From the NCBI RefSeq assembly GCF_000003605.2, contig NW_003157227.1, positions 614,147 through 678,146 of the forward strand: a stretch of 64,000 bases of DNA. Reading direction: 5' to 3'. Positions within the stretch are counted from its first letter, which is position 1. Every line of letters begins with the position of its first letter. Shown piece by piece: positions 9,701-20,784 of the stretch. Source of the DNA: Saccoglossus kowalevskii. Taxonomy: Eukaryota; Hemichordata; Enteropneusta; Harrimaniidae. The notes beneath the pieces are model-generated. The model ran no database searches and was not told the origin of the DNA. It worked only from the letters and a program-made list of their open reading frames with translations. The translations under genes were made by a program, and so were the position numbers.

Positions 9701-12557
9701 ACAGGTGTAACAGCACCCTCAGTGGTGATTGTGATGTCACTCTAAACCACAGATGTTTGAATATAGATTTTTCTCTACAAACATTCTGAATAGACCCAAT
9801 TCTCATGGAACTACCAAGTGTAGTAGTCAGGGCAGATAAATGATAACAGTATAGCCATGCCTTGTTTTTGAATATTTATGATAGTGCCCTCAGTAGCAAT
9901 TGTGATGTCACTTTATTCACAGATGATTTCGGAAACCTCTCGTGCCAACTCAATATACAATTTGATTTGAAAATTGAACAAAATGCCAAGGACAAACTAC
10001 CTCTCTTTATTGCCATCTCATCTATTCACTTTGCACCATTCTTCACATCACCCATTTCATTACATGTTACCATTGTACGTATGTATGCGTGTGTGGTCTG
10101 TCTCAAGTGTTTTGTCTTTTTTTTGTACATTTTGATTCACGTCTCAGCCTTCCTTCATTCACTGATCTAGAAGATAATGCACTGTCTCAGCATGCAGAAG
10201 AACACATACGGGCCAAGTAAGCAGTAATTCATGCAATTATTATTTTAATCCAAACTTCAGCTTTTCTATTGGTGTTTATGGTGGTGTTGTCAGTTCATCG
10301 ATATTGACTTTGAACACTTGCTTTTTGGTTTTAATATCAATTGCAGTGCTTTAGTCTTCTTCCTTTTCCTATGTTATTTCCCCTTTCCTGTTTATCTGTT
10401 ATTTTTGTTCTATTTAAAAGTTATTTTTGTTCTATTTAAAAGTTATTTTTTCTGACTGTTTTACTTACACTCAACTTATCTACCATCACTACTGACATTT
10501 ACTGCCTACCTAATCTACTTTACATATACAGTAATCATGCACACTAATCGTAAAATATTTTACCTAACAAACCACCCCTGTTTGGTTGTAAGAATGCACT
10601 TTGGAACAAAAAAGACAAAATTATGGAAATGCTGTTTAATGAAATATGGACAGTGCTGATCAGAAAGCTGCTTTAGAAAGTACTGTAAATCCAATTCCTG
10701 GGTAATACATGTAGTTACTCATTCAACCTGTAATATTCTTAAATGGTTAGTAATGTCTGGTTCAATTTACCCAATAACTAAGTGACTGATCGAGCCATTG
10801 ACTGTGTAATTGCTCGAAATACAAACAGGGGCGTGGTTTCACAATAAACAATATTTTAGTAGATGGACCAATCCTTATTTTCAGTTAAAATTCCCTTTTG
10901 CATATATAAAAGGAAATTCAATTTACAATTTGGGTATGTCACAATACATTTGGTAAACGGGATTAAACAAATTTGCACAGTGCACTGTAGTGTAGTGTAG
11001 CAGGGTTCACCCCAGTGTTGTTGTAACAGCTGGTGAGAACCTTGCTGGGTACTTGCTTGCTTTCTAGAGATTCACAATGCTGTAAACATCTATCACTTCT
11101 AGTAATCTATCTCAAACTCTTGGGCACTGCATTGATTACAAACTAACCACAAAGCTTATAAAACAACTATGGTCTTATGCTCATAGAATTTAAGGACAGT
11201 GGGTTATAAGGTGTGCCTGAATGCTATAAGTCATAGTAATCATGGGAGCTCAATAATCTGTATCCTGGTGTCTTTGGATCGGGTACTTCTCAAGAAAGGG
11301 GAAATATCATTTGAATTTGAAAGAAGCAGTTAGTATGCTCATTTGGGAAGTCAATTGCAAAGTTATTTATTTACTGAAAAATTGATGGTAACTTATAAAT
11401 ATCTAGATACAAAAATGTACCATATTTACTTCATTGAAAGCGCATCTCTGAAAAAGCATATATAAACCCCCCAAAAAAACGTTTTGACTATACCAAATCA
11501 TTAAAATATTACCTGTTTTGACCACAGACAAATCTTTGTAATTTATGTTAGTTTATGCGCTACTGATAGAGTAAATACAGTAATTGATTTATCATCATCA
11601 ATAAGGTTTGTACCACATGCAATGTTACTGTATATATCAAAACAATTTGTCTATGTCATTGGATATATATATATCCTTTTAGGTCATTAGGTTACCAAGT
11701 GACATTAGTCTTTATATCCTGGCTGTACTGTGACAGTGTCAATGGTTCACCTATATGAATGAAGCATGCAATCAAGATCACAGTTGTTTTAAATTACTAT
11801 TTATTTTGAGTTGAATGCAAAGTTCGTTTACCGGTACATTTTATCCTGTCAGAGAATCCTTGATGTTTTATGATATGCAGGCGAAGTGTAAATTTCACAG
11901 AAATTCCCTAAACATGTAAAATTAGAGCCTGAAAAAAAATACTGTTTATATATTCGTGTCACTGATGGAGGAAGTATGGTCAAGCATTTATATCTTGATA
12001 ATACTGTAGAATACTTTATTTTAGTAGAAAGTAAAGTATAGGAAAATAGGTATATTCGCTGGATTTTATTTTCACTGAATCATTTCTTCAGCGAAAATAG
12101 CGAAAATAAAGTAGATTAGGGAATCTTTTCTGTGGTGATAATTTTGGTTTTACCCACTTAACACAGCAATAAAAAAAGATTGAAAATGATATCATATTAC
12201 ACAAACCAGGAAATTCACAGTTAGAACCATCAATGTGTTTAAGTGTACCTGGAAGTGTTTACTTGGCTTGCAATTTGTATTGTTGCATTAAAACTGTATC
12301 TCAGCATAGAACGTCTGTAAACTTCTTCACTATAAACCGAATGTGTTGCTAGTAACTTCTCCCACTATGATTTGTCATTGATTTCACTTGGTGTTAATGT
12401 TATCATCAGGTTGTATTCAGAATCCTATACCATTGAAAACTATCAAGGCGATGCAGGAGAGTCATTAGCTGAAGCATTCAGTGAAGAAATGTTAGCATGG
12501 TACGAAGAAAATGAACAGTCATTTACATCAAAGACTAGTAATAGTACATACGTATGA
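657..12557 (+). CDS. FRMD4-like: FRMD4A/FRMD4B-type FERM-domain scaffold, 5'-partial, nine exons
   Basis: Nine exons join in phase: 657-761, 1749-1887, 2862-3006, 3689-3954, 4657-4800, 5523-5640, 6055-7681, 10148-10216 and 12410-12557. They give 919 residues and one stop. All introns are GT-AG, mostly with GTAAGT, GTATGT or GTGAGT donors. In order the protein holds the end of the FERM C lobe (SRRTFGPSN, then WAMAISQHQFYLDRKQSK), the FRMD4-family linker, a coiled-coil CUPID/DUF3338 region (EYPLVPGEPLPQVRRR), and a long Ser/Thr/Pro-rich tail. FRMD4A is known as a scaffold linking Par3 to cytohesin and ARF6 at epithelial junctions, and CUPID binds cytohesins; a similar role here is inferred. The vertebrate protein is about 1,040 residues. 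FRMD4A and FRMD4B cannot be separated, so a pre-duplication orthologue is likely. The start and most of the FERM domain are outside the window. Confidence 0.9.
1749..1887 (+). CDS. FRMD4-like exon b, end of FERM C lobe
   Basis: The acceptor is CAACCAG and the donor AAG|GTATGT. The 46 complete codons include SRRTFGPSN, HAWYGNPVLVKSMW and AISQHQFYLDRKQSK. This is the PH-like FERM C-lobe end, near-identical in FRMD4A and FRMD4B, and is the strongest family identifier in the window. The exon starts in phase 2 and ends in phase 0, matching the next exon. Confidence 0.93.
2512..2723. mobile_element. MITE with CTGTAAA ends and TA target duplication
   Basis: Terminal inverted repeats TACTGTAAA and TTTACAGTA bound a 212-base element. 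Next to the left end, ATTCACTGGGTTTTAATTTAGC (positions about 2529-2550, written here only to show the pairing) is matched perfectly by its reverse complement at about 2575-2598, and further partial copies of the same motif follow. If the outer TA pair is the target duplication, this is a non-autonomous Tc1/mariner-like element. No coding capacity. Confidence 0.7.
2862..3006 (+). CDS. FRMD4-like exon c, FERM-adjacent linker
   Basis: The acceptor is CTACCTTGCAG and the donor GTGAGT. It encodes a Ser-rich linker beginning ASLPSFRSLGEIADELTES, matching the FRMD4-family R-S-L-S/G-E-I-A-x-x-L-T-E block that directly follows the FERM domain. It ends with one base of a Val codon completed by the exon at 3689. 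A MITE lies just upstream in the preceding intron. Confidence 0.9.
3689..3954 (+). CDS. FRMD4-like exon d, first half of CUPID/DUF3338 coiled coil
   Basis: The acceptor is TTTGCAG and the donor GTGAGT. It encodes a charged heptad-like helix (ILALKSRKEALEERLKLK), then a Leu/Cys/Glu-rich segment, GELPQEYPLVPGEPLPQVRR and RVGTGFQLSD. This order is diagnostic of the cytohesin-binding domain shared by FRMD4A, FRMD4B and INAVA. The exon ends in phase 0. Confidence 0.93.
4384..4522. repeat. Small MITE-like element with imperfect 30-base inverted ends
   Basis: The left end (AATTAAAGCGTGGTGG) pairs imperfectly with the right end (CTGCCGCCCTTTAAATT) over about 30 bases. An inverted second copy at 61112-61217 shares most of its sequence, which shows that this is a dispersed repeat. 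It lies in the intron between exons d and e. Confidence 0.55.
4657..4800 (+). CDS. FRMD4-like exon e, second half of CUPID coiled coil
   Basis: The acceptor is CCCCTAG and the donor AAA|GTAAGT; 48 codons, phase 0 on both sides. Motifs are DDELHMLEVECELQSKI, then ALSLANDPRINKKARKSRK. These correspond to the family's LE-x-E-x(3)-QS-x-I and LA-x-DP-x(3)-KK blocks. Confidence 0.92.
5523..5640 (+). CDS. FRMD4-like exon f, end of coiled coil and DDESSLSDS block
   Basis: The acceptor is TTTCTCTTTCAG and the donor GTAAGT. It starts LTELEKKLHNVKLQLGY and ends in DDESSLSDS, matching the acidic Ser block after the coiled coil in FRMD4A. It leaves one base, joined to TT of the 6055 exon to make Val. Confidence 0.9.
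6055..7681 (+). CDS. FRMD4-like large exon g, disordered Ser/Pro-rich tail
   Basis: A single 1,627-base open exon, acceptor TTGTTCATAG, donor ACAG|GTATGT. It encodes about 542 residues rich in Ser, Thr, Pro, Arg and Gln. Short motifs include PPQTPPISRKSSDGS, repeated SPxxR and TPxxP blocks, a 'KSME' block that occurs more than once, and a poly-Ser/poly-Gly stretch near residue 410 of the exon. Family tails are disordered and poorly conserved. It stays in frame for 1.6 kb in AT-rich DNA and its synonymous sites look free to vary, so it is clearly coding. Confidence 0.92.
7682..7715 (+). other. Possible alternative C-terminus by reading into the intron
   Basis: If the donor at 7682 is not used, the frame continues for ten codons (YVINDNLSKG) to a TAA. 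This would be a shorter isoform lacking the two last exons and the Ser-Thr-Tyr-Val end. No canonical AATAAA was seen within the next kilobase, which argues against a separate mRNA end here. Confidence 0.25.
7716..9503. other. Intron sequence after the large FRMD4 exon
   Basis: AT-rich sequence with a long T run near 7873-7894. Small open frames are low-complexity and unconvincing. I see no further exon. Confidence 0.45.
9504..9915. repeat. Diverged tandem repeat, unit about 170-200 bases
   Basis: GCGCCCTCAGTGGTCATTGT near 9504 recurs in altered form near 9553, 9577, 9712 and 9883. Between the later copies, ACAAACATTC, GTGTAGTAGTCAG, AGATAAAT and ATAGCCATG recur in the same order. At least two long units (9603-9740, 9770-9915) and a short-unit start are visible. 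It lies in the 7.7-10.1 kb intron. Confidence 0.65.
10148..10216 (+). CDS. FRMD4-like micro-exon h (69 bases)
   Basis: The acceptor is TTCACGTCTCAG and the donor AA|GTAAGC. Phase from the 7681 donor (two bases) gives Ser, then LPSFTDLEDNALSQHAEEHI, then RA, with no stop. It leaves two bases, completed to Lys by the first base of the last exon. Phase agreement on both sides is the main evidence. Confidence 0.75.
10217..12409 (+). other. Penultimate intron of the FRMD4-like gene
   Basis: About 2.2 kb of AT-rich sequence with a GTAAGC donor and a TTATCATCAG acceptor. It contains a 23-base direct duplication near 10407-10452 and a near-palindrome around TATATAAAAGG at 10887-10917. Near 12045-12120 inverted stretches with GCGAAAATA text resemble the MITE of the third intron. 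No exon was recognised. Confidence 0.5.
12410..12557 (+). CDS. FRMD4-like terminal coding exon i
   Basis: The acceptor is TTATCATCAG. It encodes 48 residues plus the last base of Lys, then TGA at 12555-12557. AEAFSEEMLAWYEENEQS aligns with the vertebrate FRMD4A block SDELRQWYQ..., and the protein ends STYV where FRMD4A has STFV before a longer tail. The last residues (T-Y-V) fit a class I PDZ ligand. Six bases after the stop is a perfect GTAAGT donor, so this exon may splice within the 3'UTR. Confidence 0.85.
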
Positions 12558-12563
12558 AATAAG

Positions 12564-15500
12564 GTAAGTTTGTAGTAGTGATTCTATTCTTGTAATATAT
12601 CGCCTACTGGGTTATCACCACGGAAACATCTACTAGGAACTGATATACGATAATCCACTTTCATTCAGCATAGAGAAATCACGAAATGTTGATGCTGTGA
12701 AAATTTTCACTGACATTCTTTCAGGAATCATTACCAGTATATGGGTCTAATTAAACCATGACAAAAAAAAGCGTTCTACCATATACCTAAACCATATTTT
12801 CACCATATGTTTTCATTCCTTCAGATGCTAACCTAAAGTGAGATGGATGAAATGTTATAGCGTGCTCTACATAGTATTCTGAATATGACTACCCTGAGGC
12901 AGCTAGACAGAATATTCAAAAAAACTTGTTGTTGAGGTGGTGGTTGTACATATAAAATGGCACACCTAGCTTTCTCTAAACAAACATCTACAAGAGCAGT
13001 GAACGTATTTTTAGTCTACTCGGAACAAATTTTAAACACATGAAGTGAAGATGGCTGGAGGAGAAAAGTAACAAACTATATGTACATAAATACATTCCTT
13101 GTTTTATCTCTGTATAATATTGACGTCAAATTATTTATTTTTATTTTTTTTTTTTAATTAATGTATGGTGCCATGTTTTAATATTGACAATGGCTGGTTT
13201 GCTTGAAAGCTTCTGTACCTTGCATGTTGCTATTGCCGTTGTATGTCATTAGCGTAACTAGTTTATTCATAGTGTATCCAGGATCATCGTCTGTACATGG
13301 AACTTTCATAGTTGGCTTTCATAGTTGGCTATAATCCCAATTCATTCTTTCATGCATTCTGAACAATCACTTATTCAACCAACAGTCTGATTATGGTGCT
13401 TATTCAATAATTTGCATTTCAATATTTTGACAGTTAAACAGTTCAGGAGGAGTTGCACAATTTCCTGACACATTGATGCCCCCACCAATGGCGGTTTTAT
13501 TGAGTAGATTTTAATACCACACACGTTGAGCACTGTCAACATCTGTTTCTCATTTGGTTTTAATACTTGCATTATTTTATAAAAAATTTTTTCAAAGCTT
13601 ATTGAGTTTCATCATTTTTTCTTCTCAAGAATAATGTCTGGAGGTTTTCTACGGAAAGATATTAAGTTTGTTTTTATCTGTGGTATATGTTGTATTTATA
13701 AAACCAGGAATATCCCGTACTTGTAAGTGTACATATTTGCTACACTTAACTGCCATTGAAGATTATTATTGGTTTACATGTCGGTAAATATGATTTTCCA
13801 AAAAACATTGCTAATGGCAAGTCCAGAAAAAACAAAAACAATGTATAAAATATGTTGTCGAAACGGTCATGAATCAGTAGGGAATTTGTAAAATTTGTCT
13901 ATCTGCACTGTTCCGTTGAGGTTGATTTACAGGTAAGCTGATTATGATACTTCTAACATGGCTGGTCGTTTTCACCAATTGCTCGATGCCCATATTCTAA
14001 TCAACAGAATGTATAAATTTTTAATATGAATGTCAATTGTTGTTTAATTTGTATTCAATGTCGCATCGATCATATGTTAATTATGTTTTTTTTGGAATCC
14101 ACACTGAAACTGAAAATAACTAATAGCGAAATTAACGTATGTTCAACCAGACAGGCTTTGTGTGATTGATCATACCCATGTTAGAAGTTGGTTATAAAAT
14201 GATAAATAACCTCGCTCTCTTCCTGACCTCAAAGTTCTGTACATGTCAGCTGTTATTTTATAATCTTTGTTTCCTAATATTTTGCATGAATGACCTTGCT
14301 AAACTTTTCATCAGTATTATTTGATCAACGACATGCCCATTTTTACTTCATGCCTCCAAAATGAATTATTGATTAAAAAACAAGCAGCACATAAATATGA
14401 ACAGTAATGGGTTGATTATATACCAGTAATTTTTTTTTTTTTCTCCTAAAAGCTGTATTTTATTTCTCAAACATGACAGTTCAGTTAGGGAGTTTTTGGC
14501 AGACCTGACGCAAAGACTCCCTAGCTTGGTATATTTTCTGTATTCAATCCAAGTTGCATCACTTGTGTCAGATATATAACTGGCTGTGTAATAATTACTC
14601 ATGTTTTTAAAAAAAATCATGTTATGAAATATGTTTGAATCATGTTTACTAATACCTTGTTGCTGCAACCTGATTTTTTTACCTTGTTAATAATTATGGA
14701 GATCATGATCTGGCACTCTGAGGACGACTTTTTTCATTGATATGCTCCCCTTGGATCGTATTAAAAATACTGTAATACATTGTAGTATCATTCAGCATAA
14801 AATTGTGATTAAAATATACAGTAAACAAGCACTGAGGTGAGTTCTCGCTGTCTAATATTGCAGTTGAGTCTGGAAAAAAACACCTATAACTTCAGGGATA
14901 ATAAATTTAGGCTGGGAACTTTATCAAAGTGAACAATATTCAATCAAGTAAGTGTTAACGCATCAAGAATGGCAGATTTATAAAAAGTAAATGCATGCTA
15001 TCATGAACTCTTGTACAAATTGCAACAGTTGATTATGTTTTCAAAGTCATTTTTAAAATTTTATCTGCTTTATGGTTTTAATTATGTTTTTCTTGTTTCA
15101 AATGACAGACATTCGTTATGTGCTGGACTCATTTTACTTGTGCTTTGTTGTCATTTCAATTCAAATCATGTACAGCGTACAGAATAAATACTGAGTACAT
15201 CTGATGACTCGGAATATTGTTAACTCGGTTTGTGTGTTACTTCATTACTTTTATTCAGAAGAGAGGGGTACTTATTTAAACAAAAAATGTATTCTTATTG
15301 TTTATTAATTTAAATCGACAGTGGTTGTGATGAATGTTTTGTTTAAAAAATGACTATATAAGAATAACCAAATCTTGCCAAAATGACCCTACACAGGTGT
15401 AATGTTACATGAAATGTGATGTGAAAACTAAGCTTAATGGGAAAACTTCCAAACCCAGGGATTGCACCAAAGAATCATGGGACACTATTTATGTTGTTTA

Positions 15501-17416
15501 CCACGGTAATCTATCTTTTGTTATCCATTGTCATTTTAATCCATAAAGTAAATTTGTTGTGAGATTAGACTTAACTTAAAGTGCCCCTTTAAGTAGTCTT
15601 CATTTTCTTGAAATTAATTACGTGATTGAAAATGTTTGAAAATCTATGATGCATGAAGTGCTGCAAAAAATGATAGTGTTGATATTTGACTGGCCTTGTG
15701 CCAACTCTGAATTCAGTAGGCCGCAAAATTCGTTCTTGGGTCGCATTTATTTTGGCATCATCTCTTAGAGAGAGTGCATGGCAATAGTTAGAATTTGGTC
15801 GATAATTAATGTTTGTTCCAGTAATAAGTGTTCTCATGTTTAACATTACGTCAGTGCCAAAGTAGATAAAGATAAAACATCTGATTTTGCCCCAAAAATT
15901 CCGTACATCAATACAATTATAGAATATATGGAGACTGTCTTCAACAACGAATCATGAATAAATTTAAAAATAAAATTTGACAGTTTTCTGTCATAAGTCG
16001 TGTACATACATCTTTTCCTCCAAATATGTCAATTTGTGTACACCAACTTTGAAGTTATATTCGAAAGCATACCGTCATCATTATTAGTGTTAATATCAGA
16101 TTCCGCGACACACCCAAGCAAACTCATACATGGTTTTAGGGCGTTACAAAGCATGTAATATTCATTTACCCAGTTAGTCTTGTTACATACAGTCAGCCGC
16201 TCTTGATGGGCAGATAGGTCCAGCTTCCGTAAAGTACATCCCAGAACCTGTACCAAAACTAGTGTTAACACAACATTAAAAGTGTTTACAATGATATGAT
16301 ATGAATAGAGAACATCCAATAAGTTTGAAAAGAAAATGCTTACAATTTACTAGTGCGTATGCATTGATCGTTACTATTTAATTTAGTAGTCTTTTGTTAT
16401 TGTAATTATGCTAACCTCTGTCCTACAAAACATTCCTATACTTTCATGTCACTGTGAAGTAATAGAACTGCCTGTCTGTACGTGATAAATTGTGAGCAGA
16501 AATGTTTGAGCAATCTTTATGGCTCAAATTAGAGTAGTGTGTGACCTGACAGTTGATGACGGATGCGAGTAGTGGATGCACAAAACATCATTGATTGACC
16601 AAAGTCTGTTGAGGTAATGTTGTGCAGACTAGTCACTCTAATGTTTAGTGTGTGAATGCGAATTTCTTGGCAATAGACACTTTTGCAGACAACATAACAT
16701 GACTCAATACCAACCTTGAACCATTTCTGAAATATGGTACAAGGTTGATTGGCCTTCCAATTCCAATAGTGAATTACGTGTGCATGCTGTAAAATATTGT
16801 ATATTTATATTTCTAACATTGGGATACATTACCGGGGAGAGGGGGTGTCCACAATAAATGGTGATTGAATAAGGAGGTTATGGCATGGTTGAATGAATTC
16901 TGTCAATAAATTGCCTCATTTAGTTGATTGCTTGAATTATTATTGTGCATGATCAGCATGGTGAGGATACTTAACATTAGCACAGACCAAGTGCCTCACC
17001 CAAGTCTATATTGAGTTAAAGCAACGATATTGAGGAGACTACAGACCACCTGAGGAATGATTGATGACATGCTCAAATTTTGTTTAAATGGCTGCCAGTT
17101 GAAATGAAACCAGACTGGACAATCCTCCCTATAGGTTGATGACATTGACCTTGGCCACTCATTAGCCAAGGGTTATAAAAATGAAAACAAAAATCGTCTG
17201 AGAACACACAAAAACAATATAGCCGAATGAAATTGACCCAGGCATGGATGAGAAATGCTTGATGTTAGATGTTGATTATTTGTGTTTCTTTGGACAATAA
17301 TGGCAAAAAAAACGTGATAACAACCTAACATTTCTGTAACAACGTTGAACAAAATCAGTCCAGGAATGACCGAGAAAATGCGGCTTGGAATGAAGAATGA
17401 GTTTGTTCCATTTTTA
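12564..17416. other. FRMD4-like 3'UTR and intergenic flank
   Basis: The stretch begins with the GTAAGT donor after the stop. Canonical AATAAA signals occur near 14897 and at 15183-15188, so the transcript could end in this region. No open frame resembles a known protein. The DNA is AT-rich, with several T runs. Confidence 0.4.
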
Positions 17417-17851
17417 GCTCTGCTATCATCGAAGATGACAGAGCGGAGCTCATAGGTTGACGATACCTGTCCGTTGTACGCCATCTGTCCACTTTTTCCA
17501 TTTAAACTGCTTCTTCCACAAAACCATCAGCTGGATTGCCTTGCTATTCATATCACACCTACCTGGGATGTTCCTCTGTCAGATTTGTTAATTTCATGAC
17601 ATCACGTGTAAACCTATATTTTTTTGGAGTATTTTTGTCATTTATGGTTAAAAATCATTTTCCCACAACCACTTGTCATATTGTTCTGAAATTTGTATTT
17701 ATTTTGCTCATTTTTGTGCATTTTCGACTTCTTCTCGAAAACCACCTGCTACATTGCTTTGAAATTCATAATTTGGACACATGGACTGATCCTTTCACAA
17801 ATTTGTTCATATGGTGAAGATATCTCCATTTTTGTGGAAGTTATGATTTTT
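17417..17851 (+). repeat. AGCTCYG/CGGAGCT repeat family, diverged copy
   Basis: Starts with TTTTAGCTCTGCTATCATCGAAG..CAGAGCGGAGCT, the same hairpin-like opening as the better copies at 17852 and 56487. It is followed by related text (TCAGATTTGTTAATTTC, then TTTTCGACTTCTTCTCGAAAA). It ends where the next copy begins. Older and more diverged than its neighbour. Confidence 0.6.
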
Positions 17852-18381
17852 TAGCTCCGTTGTCGACTTTATTCGAGCGGAGCTTATATGAGTGATTGTC
17901 TGTCATCGTTCGTGTCAATGTTTTACCTTTTCAACTTCCTCTTGAAAAACTACAAACCTGAATGCTTTGATACTGTTGTATATTTGATAATGCTGTATAT
18001 GTACCTTGGGAAGTCCTCACTTAGATTTGTTCATTCCATGATGATATCTTCAATTCTCTAATTTTGATGAATATTTATGTCATTTATGGTAAAAAGTGAT
18101 ATTTTCGACTTCTCGTTGAAAACAGCAGGTCCAATTGCTTTGATATTGCATATATAGGCACTACGTATGGACCTCTCTCAGATTTGTTCCTTTCGTGATG
18201 ATATCTTCAATTTTTTAATTTTGGTGAAGATTTTTGATAAAAAGTGATATTTTCGACTTGTTAAAAACTGCAAGTTCGTTTGATTTGATATTACATATAG
18301 GTACCTCAGGTAGACCTCTCTCAGATTTGTTCATTTCTTGATGTTATCTTCAATTCCCCAATTTTGATGAATATTTTTGTC

Positions 18382-18988
18382 TGTCAGCATCCTTTATTTT
18401 ATGTTTTTGTCTTATTACCTTGGACCCTGCAAGAAACCCAGGTGGTGTAACTGAATCATGCATATAAATTGGACAGACCGAGGACAGTTTGGGTCCATCA
18501 TTTCAACTTAGTATTCTCTGTGTGCTGCTACGATATGATATGTGTGACAAGTGATACAGGCTACAACCATCATTCTGTGAGACTTGTATGAACTGCTCTG
18601 CGATCTCATGCTTCCAGCGGTGACCTCCAGAATAGCAGCGTTCTTCTGCAATCAAGACTCCTGTATTTCTTCATTGTTGTATTGCAGAAACCATTGACTG
18701 TCGTCCATTTTTTAAATCCTGGAACTGTGAGTTATCATCAAGGCACACTTCCCTAAGCAATCCCCTGTTTTAATGACTTTATTCATTGTATTTTCTGTGC
18801 TTTATTTCTTGTAATTATTTTGAGAGGTATTAAAGCCAGGAGCTTTAACTTGATATTTTGGTGTATGTGTATTTTATTTCCAGTACTATTGTCTTGTCCA
18901 CCCCATTCTAGCAGTAAAAGAACCCTCTGTCCAGTGTGAGTTCTGTGGGTGGCCCTCTCAATTGCGATAAGCAGGCCTTACACTGACA
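18382..18988 (+). repeat. 5' LTR (607 bases) of the gypsy-like element
   Basis: Starts TGTCAGCATCC after the TTGTC duplication and ends TTACACTGACA directly before the candidate primer-binding site. Its last 55 or so bases (from TGAGTTCTGTGGGTGG) recur at 22421-22476 next to the second TTGTC. An AATAAA-like signal and a TATA-like tract are not obvious. Confidence 0.75.
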
Positions 18989-19189
18989 TTTTGGTGTCTG
19001 AAGTTGGGTTGTGATTCTGATTGTGATGCTGATTTGGATTTTAATGTCAGTAATCCCTTGACTAAATTGACTGTTTCATAACTGCTTAAGGTCTAGTGAA
19101 CACTGTGTTGTCAGACCAGCTTGTACTGCTAGGTAGACATTAGATTGCTTTATTTAATATTACTGGAACTTGAATTACACTTTTTCAAG

Positions 19190-20130
19190 CATGGATATTG
19201 TTAGAGAACTTAAAGAGTTAGGTAGAGAATTGGGGTATGAGGGAGAAGGTCTGACTCAATTTGTGAGGGCAGAGCATGAGAAGAGAGAAAAGAAAGAGAG
19301 CGTGAGTAGAGGGATGAGAGAGCAGCCAAACATGAGGCTGAAAGGTTGAGAATTGAACATGAGTCAATGGAGAAAGAGAAAATAAGACAGCATGAACTTG
19401 AAGTGTTGAGATTACATGCAAAATGGAGGCTTAGAACAGTTGGCACAGTCCATTGTTAGTTCTAAGGTTCCAAAGCTACCTTTGTTTGATGAGACTATGG
19501 ATGAGATGGATGCATTTATTTTAAGATTCAAGTGATTTGCTGCAACTCAGAAATGTCCGCATGATAGTTGGGTTATGAATCTTAGTGCATTATTGACAGA
19601 CAAAGCTTGTTATGTGTTTTCTGCATTGTCTGTGGCAGAGTCCATAGATTACAATGTTGTAAGGCAGCTTTGTTGAAGGGTTAGAATATGAATGAAGAAG
19701 GTTATAGAAACATTTCGAGCTAGTAGGGCAGAAGGTGGCAAGAGCATTTCGCAATTTGCAGCTAGATTAGTAGTTATTTTGACCGATGGGTAGAGCTGTC
19801 TGAAGTTGATAAGAGTTTTGATGGAGCCAAGGACTTAGTGGTGAGAGATCAATTGATGAGTAATTTTGGTAATGAGTTGTCTATTTACATAGGTGAAAGG
19901 TCACCCAAGTCAGTTAAAGAAATAAGTTTAGAGATGCACGTAGACATACAGGTGTTAAAAATCAGAAATCTAGCTAGTTTCAAGGTGGTAGTCAGAATCA
20001 GAAAGAACAGTTCTGGAACACAAGTCTGAAAGGTAAAGGACAGGGTCGATTTGATCAGTCTAAGCCTAAGTCAGGCTGTTTTGCTTGTGGTGATCCAAAT
20101 CACTGTGCTGTCAGTTGTCCTAAGCGTTAT
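19190..20130 (+). pseudogene. Broken gag gene with CCHC zinc knuckle
   Basis: The reading starts with ATG at 19190 and runs through a charged N-terminus and a capsid-like region (KLPLFDETMDEMDAF, then LSALLTDKACYVFSAL). It is interrupted by in-frame stops near 19530 and 19675 and by frame changes. At 20077-20118 the sequence encodes CFACGDPNHCAVSC, an exact C-x2-C-x4-H-x4-C nucleocapsid knuckle. This is the structural protein of an LTR retrotransposon. Confidence 0.75.
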
Positions 20131-20163
20131 AAAAGTTTCAAGCCTCAGCTTAAGTCAGCTGCT

Positions 20164-20448
20164 ATGTTGACATGTGGTCAGAATAGTAATGATTCACAGG
20201 AGGTCGGTGCTACATGTGTAGTTCATGAAGTCACAGATGCAAGTATGCATCCATGTTTACAGGGACGAGATGGAGTTGAGTTGAAATGTGGTCATGAGCT
20301 GCCAATTATTAGTGTTGCCAGTGTTGCACCAGCTAATAGGATGATGACTGGTATGCCTGTTGTTCAAGGTTATATTGGCAGTACTGAGGTAGAGGTCCTG
20401 CGTGATAGTGGGTGTAGTTCGGTTGTAGTATGTAAAGAGGATTGTTAA
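20164..20448 (+). pseudogene. Retropepsin-like protease fragment
   Basis: A 94-codon open stretch follows gag. VQGYIGSTEVEVLRDSGCSS contains the D-S-G active-site triplet of retroviral-type aspartic proteases. It breaks at a stop just after the active site, so the flap and the second half are lost or frameshifted. Confidence 0.65.
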
Positions 20449-20784
20449 TTGACTGGGGAGAGTCGTACCTGTGTGATGATGGATGTACAGGTGGTACAGA
20501 CTAGGCCTCAGAAGTTAGCCGAGAAGAAGCCATTATGTAGGCTTACATTTCCCGAGTTTAAGGAATTGCATAATAAGGTTGATACTAATGGTGGTAAGAA
20601 ACATATCACTGTGGATGTAGTGTGAGAGGCATAGCAGCCTGATTCCACATTAGAGTGTGCTAGGAATTTAGTGAGTACAGGTGAGGATTTGATCACAGGT
20701 TGTAGCAATTGGGAAAGGTTTGTGATGAAGAAGGGGCTGATGTATAGAGAGTTTCAGCACCTCATTTTGATAGAGGACGCATGT

